NCBI GenBank assembly: GCA_950071875.1
Contig: CATMNW010000066.1
Span: 1-9,623, forward strand
DNA: 9,623 nt
Reading direction: 5' to 3'
Source: an uncultured Erythrobacteraceae bacterium
GTDB lineage: Bacteria > Pseudomonadota > Alphaproteobacteria > Sphingomonadales > Sphingomonadaceae
A program made the position numbers and the translations under genes. A model generated the notes under the pieces. It saw only the letters and a program-made list of their open reading frames with translations. It was not told the origin of the DNA and ran no database searches. Shown in pieces: positions 1 through 7,099 of this stretch. Numbering within the stretch: position 1 is the stretch's first letter; each line of letters begins with the position of its first letter.

Positions 1-2302
1 GCGGCTGGATCAGATCGTGACTGGCAGCAGCAAGGAAGCGCGTCTTGGACTGGGTCGCAGCTTCGAGCTTCTCGTTTGCCTCGATAAGCTGACGCGTACG
101 CTCCGCGACCTTCTGCTCGAGCGCCTGCTCGGCCCGGCGCTCTGCCGTCACATCGCTGTAGCTGGTCACATAGCCGCCGCCCGGCGCCGGATTGCCGACG
201 ATCAGCATGATGCGCCCGTCGGGCTGCTCGCGTTCCATGCGGTGCGTCCTGCCTGCCCGCATGTGGTCGAGGCGGCGCGCGATCTGGCGCTCGATCTCGT
301 CTTCGTCAGTGCCGCCGAGCCGCAGATTGAAGCGGATGAGCTCTGCGATTGGCGTTCCCACACTGGCCAGTTCGTCGGGCAGTCCGAACATTTCCTGATA
401 GCGGCTATTCCATGCCACGAGGTTCATGTCGGCATCCACCAGCGCCACGCCCTGGTCGATGTTCTCGATCGCGAGCTGGAGCAGGTCGCCGCTGAAAGTC
501 AGGCGCCGGTTGGTCTCGTCGAACATGGCGACGACCTTTTCCAGTGGCACCGGGTCGCCCTGTGACCAGCTCGCCATCAGCATCTGGGCCGACGGCGTTC
601 CTACGACCCCAGCAATAGTGCGCTCGGCAAGCGCCATCACTTCCTGGTCGGCAGGCGCGTCGTCGCGATAGGCGTCCCGGAGGGTTTCGAGCGCCCGCTT
701 CTGGCCGACGAATTGCGCGAGCAGGAGGCGGATGTCGCCGACGCGTTTGCTGGTTGCGAAAGAAGGGCGCGTACCCGGGGGTGTCATGGCCACGAATGCC
801 GCAGCCTGCGCGGCATCCACAAGCGTTTCCCGGCCGAAAGCAGAACCGGTCCAATAGGCAGCGACATTGGCGCCGAGGCTGAGGAGCACGCCTGAAACGA
901 GCATATCGGGATGGATTGCAAGCGGCGGGGCCTGTCCTGTCGCCGAGGGAAGGATGAGCAACGTCAGCCAGCACACGAAGCCCGCGACCAGCCCGCTGAC
1001 CATGCCCACCTTGTTGCCGTGGCGGCTGACCATGCCCAGCACCAGCCCGGGCGCAAACTGCGCCATCGCTGCGAAGGCCAGCGTGCCGAGGCCAGCAAGG
1101 TTCGCGGCGGCACCGAAGCCCAGATAGAACAGGTAGGCGAAGAACAGGAGCGCCGCGATGACGAGGCGCCGTACCATGAGGAGGCGGGTCGCAAGCCGGG
1201 AACGGTCCCCTCGCCCGCGCAGCTCTCGCCGGAATACAAGCGGCGACACGAGGTCGTTCGTAATCATGGCCGAGAGCGCCACGCTGGCGACCACGATCAT
1301 GCCGGTCGAAGCCGCGAAACCGCCGATAAAGACGAACAGTGCGAGAGCCTCGTTCCCGCTGGCCAGCGGCAGGGCCATCACGATCATGTCCGAAGGCGTG
1401 GACGCTGGCAGGATGGCCAGGCCCGCCAACACGATCGGGACAATCACCAGAGAGGTCAGCAGGAGGTAGCCAGGGAAGAGCCACTGCATCGTGTGGCTTG
1501 CCCGGTCGGTCTGGGCCTCCACGAAGGTCATGTGGAACTGCCGCGGAAGGCATAGCGCGGCACAAGCTGCGATAAGCGTCAGTATGGCGAAGCGGGCATC
1601 GATCTGCGTGGCAGAAAAGGGCGAGGCCTCGGCCATCGTGGTGCTTTCCGTGGCGAAGATGAGCATTAGGGCAAAGGCTGCCACAGCCAGCAATGCGAGG
1701 AGCTTCACGACGGATTCGACGGCGATCGTGAGGACCAGCCCCGCATTGTCGCCGGCGCTGTCTCCCCTGCGCGAACCGAACAGGATCGCGAACAATGCCA
1801 TGCTGCCCGCCACGAGCAGGACCAGCTCATCTGCCGAAACGCTGGATTGCAGGTCGGGATCGAGGGCAAGCAGCGTTGCGCCGACCGATTGGAGTTGCAG
1901 CGCCATGTATGGCAGCGAACCAATGGTGGCGATAACCGTCACCAGCGCCGCGACCAGTGCACTCTTGCCGTAACGGGCCGAAAGGAAGTCGGCGATCGAG
2001 GTGGAATGCTGCGCCTTCGCCTGCGCGAGGATGCGCCGCACCAATCCGTAGCCGACTGTGAAAACGAGGATCGGTCCAAGGTAGATGGGCAGGTAGTGCC
2101 AGCCCGCACTCGCCGCCGATCCTACCCCGCCGAAAAAGGTCCAGCTGGTGCAGTAGACCGCGAGGCTGAGGCCGTAGATCCAGTCGCGCCTGCGCCGGGA
2201 AAGCGCGTGCCCCGACTGGCCGAGCCGGTCCTGCCGCGCAGCCAGCCAGAATAGCAGCGCGAGATAAAGCGTAGCCGCCAGGATTGCTGCACCAAACAGC
2301 AT
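1..2302 (-). CDS. Sensor histidine kinase with N-terminal sodium:solute symporter domain (CrbS-like), partial
   Basis: The frame is open for 767 codons from the ATG at 2302 to the left edge, with no stop, so the C-terminal kinase part is missing. Residues 1 to about 500 are a multi-spanning Na+/solute symporter (SLC5/SSS) fold; motifs include YCTSWTFFGGVGSAA, LPRQFHMTFVE and a conserved ATG-type helix followed by TNDLV. Residues about 520-600 (ending near the FDETNRRL stretch) match the STAC linker found between SLC5 and kinase modules. A PAS domain covers about 608-719, a charged coiled coil 720-752, and the HisKA H-box ASHDLIQP places the phospho-acceptor at His762. Family members usually continue into HATPase and often a receiver domain, which cannot be seen here. 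CrbS of Vibrio and Pseudomonas uses this layout to control acetyl-CoA synthetase with the regulator CrbR. Standing beside an SSS permease supports a role in sensing acetate or a related acid; the ligand is inferred. The start is fixed by a strong Shine-Dalgarno. Confidence 0.93.
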   Translation of the reverse strand, partial: MLFGAAILAATLYLALLFWLAARQDRLGQSGHALSRRRRDWIYGLSLAVYCTSWTFFGGVGSAASAGWHYLPIYLGPILVFTVGYGLVRRILAQAKAQHSTSIADFLSARYGKSALVAALVTVIATIGSLPYMALQLQSVGATLLALDPDLQSSVSADELVLLVAGSMALFAILFGSRRGDSAGDNAGLVLTIAVESVVKLLALLAVAAFALMLIFATESTTMAEASPFSATQIDARFAILTLIAACAALCLPRQFHMTFVEAQTDRASHTMQWLFPGYLLLTSLVIVPIVLAGLAILPASTPSDMIVMALPLASGNEALALFVFIGGFAASTGMIVVASVALSAMITNDLVSPLVFRRELRGRGDRSRLATRLLMVRRLVIAALLFFAYLFYLGFGAAANLAGLGTLAFAAMAQFAPGLVLGMVSRHGNKVGMVSGLVAGFVCWLTLLILPSATGQAPPLAIHPDMLVSGVLLSLGANVAAYWTGSAFGRETLVDAAQAAAFVAMTPPGTRPSFATSKRVGDIRLLLAQFVGQKRALETLRDAYRDDAPADQEVMALAERTIAGVVGTPSAQMLMASWSQGDPVPLEKVVAMFDETNRRLTFSGDLLQLAIENIDQGVALVDADMNLVAWNSRYQEMFGLPDELASVGTPIAELIRFNLRLGGTDEDEIERQIARRLDHMRAGRTHRMEREQPDGRIMLIVGNPAPGGGYVTSYSDVTAERRAEQALEQKVAERTRQLIEANEKLEAATQSKTRFLAAASHDLIQP

Positions 2303-2306
2303 CTCA

Positions 2307-2316
2307 TCCTCCCTCC
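2307..2316 (-). promoter_or_regulatory. Ribosome binding site of the sensor kinase
   Basis: Read on the minus strand this is GGAGGGAGGA, ending five bases before the ATG at 2302. It decides the start: the alternative ATG at 2307 overlaps the site itself and opens only a short out-of-frame reading, whereas the ATG at 2302 leads into the full symporter-kinase frame. Confidence 0.75.
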
Positions 2317-2323
2317 GCTTGCC

Positions 2324-2351
2324 AGCCTAACCCAAGGCCGTGAACTTGCAA
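2324..2351 (-). promoter_or_regulatory. Possible promoter of the sensor kinase
   Basis: On the minus strand TTGCAA (2351-2346) and TAGGCT (2329-2324) are 16 bases apart, a loose match to -35 and -10 boxes. They lie just after the intrinsic terminator of the permease and before the kinase Shine-Dalgarno. A promoter is expected here because the terminator should separate the two transcription units. The boxes are only partial matches, so the exact site is a guess. Confidence 0.25.
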
Positions 2352-2381
2352 AGAAAAGGGCGACACCGCGCGGTGCCGCCC
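2350..2381 (-). terminator. Rho-independent terminator after the symporter operon
   Basis: On the minus strand GGGCGGCACC (2381-2372), loop GCGC, then GGTGTCGCCC (2367-2358) form a ten-pair stem with one G-T wobble, followed directly by TTTTCTTT. It begins 25 bases after the symporter stop codon and ends before the kinase start. This is a textbook intrinsic terminator, and it marks the end of the nucleotidyltransferase-exonuclease-symporter unit. Confidence 0.88.
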
Positions 2382-2406
2382 CTCTCCTGCGAGAGCCACC
2401 AAGGGC

Positions 2407-4182
2407 TTAGTGGGCGTGGGCTTCCCCTGCTCCGCGCGGGACGCGGATAGAGTCCACCAGCTTCTTGATCTCGACCGGCGGACTGGCCGTCATCTTCGAG
2501 ACCGCGATGGCGATGGCGAAGTTCAGCACCATGCCGACCACGCCAATGCCTTCGGGAGAGATGCCGAAGAGCCAGTTCTCCGCCACGTTCGCTTCCGGGT
2601 TCATCAGCTTGAAGTAGAAGATGTAGCTGAAGGTGAAAGCGAGGCCTGAGACCATACCCGCGATCGCCCCTTCTTTGTTCATCGACTTCGAGAAGATGCC
2701 CATGAAGATGGCCGGGAACAGGCTGGCAGCGGCAAGGCCGAAGGCAAAGGCGACCACCTGCGCCACCCATCCTGGCGGATAGATGCCGAGATAACCTGCC
2801 ACCACGATCGCCGCTGTTGCCGCAATTCGCGCTGCCATCAGCTCGCCCTTCTCCGATATGTCCGGCTTGAAGGTCGATTTGAGCAGGTCGTGGCTGACCG
2901 AGCTGGAGATCACCAGCAACAGGCCCGCTGCCGTCGACAAGGCTGCGGCTAGGCCACCGGCTGCAACCAGTGCGATTACCCATCCCGGCAGATTGCCGAT
3001 CTCGGGGTTGGCGAGGACCATGATGTCGCGGTCGACATAGACCTCGTTCTCGCTGTCGGCGACCGGCGCATTGGTCACCACGCGTTCGCCCGAGGCACCC
3101 GTGCCTTCACCGAATTCCGGTGCGCCTGCGAAGGCATCACCGCTGCGATACTGCATGACGCCGTCGCCGTTCTTGTCCTGGAAGGCGATGAGGTCATTGC
3201 GCTCCCAGTTCTTGAACCACTCGGGAGCCTGCGAATACTCGGTTTCGTTCACAGTATCGATGAAGTTGATCCGGGCGAAGGCACCGACCGCGGGTGCGGT
3301 CGTGTAGAGCAGCGCGATGAATACCAGCGCCCAGCCAGCCGACTTGCGGGCATCGGACGCCTTGGGAACCGTGAAGAAGCGCACGATCACATGCGGGAGA
3401 CCCGCCGTGCCCACCATCAGCGCAAGCGTGATGCAGAACACGTCGATCATGCTCTTCGACCCGTCGGTATACTCCCCGAAGCCCAAGTCGCTCAGCACGA
3501 GATTGAGCTTCTGCAGGACGTACAGGCCGGACCCGTCGTTCACCGTCGAACCCAGGCCGATCTGCGGGATCGGGTTGCCCGTGATCATGAAGCTCAGGAA
3601 GAACGCCGGCACCATGTAGGCGAAGATCAGCACGCAGTATTGCGCGACCTGCGTATAGGTGATGCCCTTCATCCCGCCGAGCACGGCGTAGACGAAGACG
3701 ATGCCCATGCCGATGATGACGCCCCAGAAGATCTGCACGTCGAGGAAGCGCGAGAACACGATCCCCACGCCGCGCATCTGGCCTGCGATATAGGTGAAGC
3801 TGATGAAGATTAGGCAGATCACCGCCACCACTCGCGCGGTCTTGGAATAGTACCGCGTGCCGATGAAATCAGGGACGGTGAACTGGCCGAACTTGCGGAG
3901 GTACGGCGCCAGCAGGAGGGCAAGTAGCACGTAGCCGCCGGTCCAGCCCATCAGGTAGACGCTGGCATCATAGCCGAGGAAGGCGATGAGGCCCGCCATC
4001 GAGATGAAGCTTGCCGCGCTCATCCAGTCGGCGGCGGTTGCCATGCCGTTCACGACCGGGTTCACCCCGCCGCCGGCAACGTAGAATTCCTTCGTCGAAC
4101 CGGCCCGCGACCAGATCGCGATACCAATGTACAGCGCGAAGCTGAGGCCGACGAAAATGTAGATCAGGGTCTGTGTGTCCAT
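2407..4182 (-). CDS. Sodium:solute symporter large subunit, VC_2705/ActP-like (probable acetate or monocarboxylate permease)
   Basis: This 591-residue, very hydrophobic inner-membrane protein belongs to the sodium:solute symporter family. Visible markers are the N-terminal STKEFYVAGGGV and ATAADWMSAASFIS stretches, GGMKGITYTQVAQY near residues 169-182, and LAAALSTAAGLLLVISSSVS near 411-430, the helix that in related symporters supplies Na+-site hydroxyls. A soluble insertion of about 80 residues (roughly 309-390) separates two membrane helices and carries an EF-hand-like loop, DKNGDGVMQYRS (336-347). The subfamily is normally preceded by a DUF4212 small subunit, as here: the GGAGG lies five bases before the ATG, directly after the small subunit's stop, so the two are surely co-translated. 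Relatives near acetate genes are annotated as cation/acetate symporters. The substrate is inferred from that and from the adjoining CrbS-like kinase, not from the sequence. The gene ends just before an intrinsic terminator. Confidence 0.95.
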   Translation of the reverse strand: MDTQTLIYIFVGLSFALYIGIAIWSRAGSTKEFYVAGGGVNPVVNGMATAADWMSAASFISMAGLIAFLGYDASVYLMGWTGGYVLLALLLAPYLRKFGQFTVPDFIGTRYYSKTARVVAVICLIFISFTYIAGQMRGVGIVFSRFLDVQIFWGVIIGMGIVFVYAVLGGMKGITYTQVAQYCVLIFAYMVPAFFLSFMITGNPIPQIGLGSTVNDGSGLYVLQKLNLVLSDLGFGEYTDGSKSMIDVFCITLALMVGTAGLPHVIVRFFTVPKASDARKSAGWALVFIALLYTTAPAVGAFARINFIDTVNETEYSQAPEWFKNWERNDLIAFQDKNGDGVMQYRSGDAFAGAPEFGEGTGASGERVVTNAPVADSENEVYVDRDIMVLANPEIGNLPGWVIALVAAGGLAAALSTAAGLLLVISSSVSHDLLKSTFKPDISEKGELMAARIAATAAIVVAGYLGIYPPGWVAQVVAFAFGLAAASLFPAIFMGIFSKSMNKEGAIAGMVSGLAFTFSYIFYFKLMNPEANVAENWLFGISPEGIGVVGMVLNFAIAIAVSKMTASPPVEIKKLVDSIRVPRGAGEAHAH

Positions 4183-4192
4183 GATCGCCTCC

Positions 4193-4471
4193 TCAGTCGT
4201 CGAGATCGTACTTGCGCTCGAGCGCCTTCATACGGACGACGTAGAAGACGATGAGCGCGATGAAGATGTAGATGGAGCCCTGCTGGGCGAACCAGAAGCC
4301 GAGAGGGTATCCGCCGAGCATGAATTGGTCGAGGAAGTCGCGGAACAGGATTCCGGCCCCGAAGGAGCAGGCGAACCAGATCGCCATGAGTGAGACCAGC
4401 AGGCGGATATTGTCGCGCCAGTAGGCGCCCTCCGCTTCGCTGGTGGTGTGGGTGTCTGTCTCGTCGGCCAT
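4193..4471 (-). CDS. DUF4212 sodium/solute symporter small subunit
   Basis: A 92-residue membrane protein with a short polar N-terminus (residues 1-20), two predicted membrane helices (about 23-43, with LLVSLMAIWFACSFGAGILF, and about 65-82, with SIYIFIALIVFYVV) and a charged tail ending ERKYDLDD. The YWRDNIRL start, the FRDFLDQ linker and the GFWFAQQGS lead into helix 2 are typical of the DUF4212 / Na_symport_sm family. Members sit immediately upstream of, or are fused to, VC_2705-type symporters. It is thought to be a partner subunit; its biochemical role is not established. The stop codon is ten bases from the symporter ATG, with the symporter's Shine-Dalgarno between them. Its own start is preceded by a purine-rich GGGGGAGG, so this pair may also be expressed independently of the upstream exonuclease gene. 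Confidence 0.93.
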   Translation of the reverse strand: MADETDTHTTSEAEGAYWRDNIRLLVSLMAIWFACSFGAGILFRDFLDQFMLGGYPLGFWFAQQGSIYIFIALIVFYVVRMKALERKYDLDD

Positions 4472-4569
4472 CGCCTCCCCCTTTCCTCTCTCTGTTCACC
4501 GCCCGTAGATTCGGGAGCTTCAAAGCAAGGCTAGGCAGGCCATGTCACCGCGACGAGCGCGACATTAGT
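4472..4569 (-). other. Intergenic region before the symporter small subunit
   Basis: This 98-base gap separates the exonuclease stop from the DUF4212 start. It contains an imperfect hairpin (4542-4565, outer arms ATGTC and GACAT, inner GCG/CGC, with a three-base bulge) without a T-tract, and the G-rich ribosome site next to 4471. It is the only sizeable gap inside the transcription unit, so it is the natural place for an internal promoter or a regulator site. No convincing -35/-10 pair was found. Confidence 0.4.
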
Positions 4570-5244
4570 CTAATGGCTTTCGATGGCTCCAAGCCGCGTG
4601 TCCGCCGACATTCGCGACAACTGGGCGAGCAGCAGCTCTGCAGCCGCAATGGCATCGGCCAGCGCGTCGTGTTGATCGTGCGCTGGCAGATTGTAACGTT
4701 CGCGGGTTGCGGCGAGGCGATAGGCCTCGCCGCCCGGAAGATTGGGCTTCAGCTTGCGTTCGAGCGCCAGCGTGCAGACGGTCCTGACCGGAATGGCGAG
4801 ACCCAAGGCGGCTTTGGAAATGCGGGCAATGGCATCACGCTCGACGCTCGCCCCATGCGCAACGATGATCTTCCCGGCGAATTCGCGCAGAAAAAGATCG
4901 ACGGTGTCCAGCAAGGCAGCGCCGCCGCGCGCACGCTGCTCTCCGATCCCGTGAACGATCACTGCCCGATCGTCGAGCTGTCGCAAGCTGCGGACGTCGG
5001 TGCTTCGCGCCGAAAAAAGATCGATGCCTCCGTAGCTCACTGCGACCCAACCTGCCTGCAACACATGCGCGCCGCGTGCGAGGCCGTCCAATTCGAAGTC
5101 GAGCGCCATCAGCGGCGCTTCCAGAACGGGCGTATCTGATGAAGGCCAAGGGGCAGCCGAGTAGGCTTCCAGAGCGGGTATTCCGCTCTCTTGGCACGCG
5201 CGCAGCGCTCGCTCGAACTGCCAGCGGTGGACGCGCTCAAACAA
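4570..5244 (-). CDS. DEDDh-family 3'-5' exonuclease (DnaQ-like), companion of the nucleotidyltransferase
   Basis: The 224-residue protein carries the three exonuclease motifs in order. Motif I is ALDFELDG with Asp49 and Glu51. Motif II is IIVAHGASVERDAI (127-140), where Glu135 stands at the position usually held by Asp in the VAHNAxFD pattern. Motif III is HDALADA with His192 and Asp197. These residues bind two metal ions and hydrolyse nucleotide 3' ends in the DnaQ family. The first 45 residues are a basic, family-specific lead. The likely start is a TTG at 5244, overlapping the end of the nucleotidyltransferase gene by eight bases, which suggests translational coupling; no ATG occurs in frame before Met46. 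DnaQ-like proteins next to DUF294 and DUF4212/SSS genes recur in other proteobacteria, but I know of no defined substrate. It is unlikely to be the replicative proofreading subunit given this context. The start codon is less certain than the gene. Confidence 0.88.
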   Translation of the reverse strand: MFERVHRWQFERALRACQESGIPALEAYSAAPWPSSDTPVLEAPLMALDFELDGLARGAHVLQAGWVAVSYGGIDLFSARSTDVRSLRQLDDRAVIVHGIGEQRARGGAALLDTVDLFLREFAGKIIVAHGASVERDAIARISKAALGLAIPVRTVCTLALERKLKPNLPGGEAYRLAATRERYNLPAHDQHDALADAIAAAELLLAQLSRMSADTRLGAIESH

Positions 5245-7099
5245 TGCCGCCGGCCATGTTGCGCTTCACCGATTCCAGCCCGTCGCGAATTACGGAAAAG
5301 CTGTCCTTGAGATAGTTGCGCTCAAGCGGCGAAAGCTCTCCGGGCGCGATGGCGTTATCGGGATCCTTGCCACTGCGCAGTTGCTCTGCGTGATGCGCGA
5401 TCCTGAGTTCGTTCACGAACAGCATCGCATCTCTCAGGCTGTCGGCATCGCTTCGAGCCATGTGGCCGGTTTCGGCGAGCCATTCCAGCCGCTCGAGAGT
5501 TCCGACGGCAGGGCTTCCTTCCGCCAGCGAAAGCGCGCGGGCAATATCTATGATTGGAAGGATCGCCTGCTTCTTGGCATCGAAGACCTTCTGGCCGTCG
5601 CTCGATTTCTCGAGCACCAGATTGCGGAAAATGCCCAATGGGATGCGGGTGCGCTGGGCATCGCGGGCAAGATAGCTTAGGAAGAGCGAATAGGATTTGG
5701 CCTTCTGCCGCACGTCTTCGTGGAGCTGCCGGGCAAGTTCTATATTTCCCGACACCACGCGCATGTCGAAGAAAATCGTAGCGCGCAGGATGCGGTCTTC
5801 GTCCGGTTCGCTGATCCATTGGCCGAACCGGTCGCGCCACCCTGAAAGCGTGAGGCGCTGCGCGGCATTCTTCGCCATGATGCCGCCCTTGCAATAGACG
5901 AAGCCGCATTCGTGGAGGAGGTCGGAAAGCCACTCTCCGAAAGCTTCGAAATATCTCTCGCCAGCCGCGTCGACATCGTCGGACAAGATCAGGCCGTTGT
6001 CCTGGTCCGACCCTACCAATTGCTCGCCGCGGGCCAGCGAGCCGAAGACGAGCAGCGCGTAGGGACAGGGTGGCGGTCCTAGCTCGATTTCGGCGAGCTC
6101 GGCTGCGCGCCGGTGGACGGCTTCGCCGAGCGCGGAGGTGAAGCGCATCACGTGTTTCGCCTGAAAACCGCTCGATTCCATCCGCGCGAAGCCTTCGGGG
6201 ATGCTTTGTGCCGCTGCGATCAGCGCCTCGCGGTTGCGGGCCTTCGCCACTTTCGTACCGGTATCGATCGTGCTGTCGCCGAGGAAGGCGAGGATGTCGG
6301 TGGCGCTCAGGATGGAGCGCAGATCGCCCTCGGCCGAAACGACGGGCACATGGCGAAAACCGCCAGCAGTCATGTGGGCCATTGCCTCGGACAGGCTAGC
6401 GGTCTCAGGCAGCAGCACGGGGTCTGGCGTCATGACTTCGCTTACGGGCGTATCGAGATCGATCCTCGCCGCAACCACGCGGTTGCGCAGGTCCTTGTCC
6501 GTCAGGATGCCGCAGATCCGTTCGTTCTCGCACACTGCCAGCGTGCTGACACTGTGTTCGCTCATGGTCTTCGCGGCGTCGGCGATCCGGTCGTCCGGTT
6601 GGCACGAGACCGACGGGCGATGCCTCTGAAGTCCGGCAATGCTCGTTTCTTCGAGGATATTGGAGCGCTTCTGCGAGAGGTCGCGCACGGCACTGCGCAG
6701 CCGCTCACTCTCGTTCTCGGCGAAGAAGTCGCGCACCTCCCGCGATCCGTCGCGTAGGCGGTGGAATTCGGCCGTGGGGAGGAGGTAGGCGAGCGTATCT
6801 TCGAGGGCAAGGGTCGTGTTTCGCACCTCGCCGCCGCGCAAGAGCGAAGGGTAAGCGAACAAGCCGCCCAGCTCCATGCGCGCGGTCAAATCTTCGCCCG
6901 CCAGCCGCAATTCCACCGCGCCCGACCGGATGATGAACAGATGTTCGTTTTGCGAACCGGCTTCGAGAATGGTTTGCCCCGCACGAAAGTATCGCACGCT
7001 GATCTTGCGGGCGAGGGCGGCGATGCGCTCGCCATCGAGGCGATCGAGCGGAGGCACGGTCTTGAGGAAGGTCTCGATCGAAGCCAGTTCGCTATTCAT
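5237..7099 (-). CDS. cNMP-binding / CBS-pair / DUF294 putative nucleotidyltransferase
   Basis: A 620-residue soluble regulatory protein. Residues about 11-130 form a cyclic-nucleotide-binding-like barrel (FIIRSGAVELRL, LFAYPSLLRGG), although its phosphate-binding cassette is not canonical. Residues 155-275 hold two CBS domains, with GILTDKDLRNRV (197-208) and RHVPVVSAEGDL (249-260), which usually bind adenine nucleotides. Residues about 290-450 are the DUF294 nucleotidyltransferase domain: the GS motif at Gly353-Ser354 followed by SDQDNG places the metal-binding aspartates at Asp365 and Asp367, with a further FFDMR at 443-447. A helical DUF294_C domain fills about 455-612. The family is homologous to the GlnD uridylyltransferase N-terminus, and its targets are mostly unknown. 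The gene overlaps the exonuclease start and appears to be first in the symporter operon. The ATG follows GTAGGGGC, a modest ribosome site. All catalytic residues appear intact. A role in adjusting permease or acetate metabolism to nucleotide levels is inferred. Confidence 0.93.
   Translation of the reverse strand: MNSELASIETFLKTVPPLDRLDGERIAALARKISVRYFRAGQTILEAGSQNEHLFIIRSGAVELRLAGEDLTARMELGGLFAYPSLLRGGEVRNTTLALEDTLAYLLPTAEFHRLRDGSREVRDFFAENESERLRSAVRDLSQKRSNILEETSIAGLQRHRPSVSCQPDDRIADAAKTMSEHSVSTLAVCENERICGILTDKDLRNRVVAARIDLDTPVSEVMTPDPVLLPETASLSEAMAHMTAGGFRHVPVVSAEGDLRSILSATDILAFLGDSTIDTGTKVAKARNREALIAAAQSIPEGFARMESSGFQAKHVMRFTSALGEAVHRRAAELAEIELGPPPCPYALLVFGSLARGEQLVGSDQDNGLILSDDVDAAGERYFEAFGEWLSDLLHECGFVYCKGGIMAKNAAQRLTLSGWRDRFGQWISEPDEDRILRATIFFDMRVVSGNIELARQLHEDVRQKAKSYSLFLSYLARDAQRTRIPLGIFRNLVLEKSSDGQKVFDAKKQAILPIIDIARALSLAEGSPAVGTLERLEWLAETGHMARSDADSLRDAMLFVNELRIAHHAEQLRSGKDPDNAIAPGELSPLERNYLKDSFSVIRDGLESVKRNMAGGIV

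Noticed and set aside
17..565. Plus-strand open frame opposite the kinase PAS and HisKA region
   Set aside because: It is antisense to a well-supported gene and shows the composition expected of the reverse strand of high-GC coding sequence; no family resemblance.
405..1565. 386-codon minus-strand open frame
   Set aside because: It lies inside the symporter-kinase gene in another frame. Its translation is rich in Arg, Pro and Gly with no domain, while the overlapping frame encodes recognisable SSS, STAC and PAS sequence.
2122..2307. ATG at 2307 as start of a small gene or of the kinase
   Set aside because: It overlaps the Shine-Dalgarno and opens a different, short frame; the ATG at 2302 leads into the conserved protein.
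2327..2983. 218-codon minus-strand frame overlapping the symporter end
   Set aside because: Out of frame with the symporter, low-complexity Arg/Gly-rich, and it runs through the terminator.
4542..4565. Hairpin after the exonuclease gene as a terminator
   Set aside because: The stem has a three-base bulge and no T-tract follows, so it is not a credible intrinsic terminator.
6113..6757. 214-codon plus-strand frame opposite the CBS/nucleotidyltransferase region
   Set aside because: Antisense shadow of a gene with intact domains; no ribosome site or homology visible.
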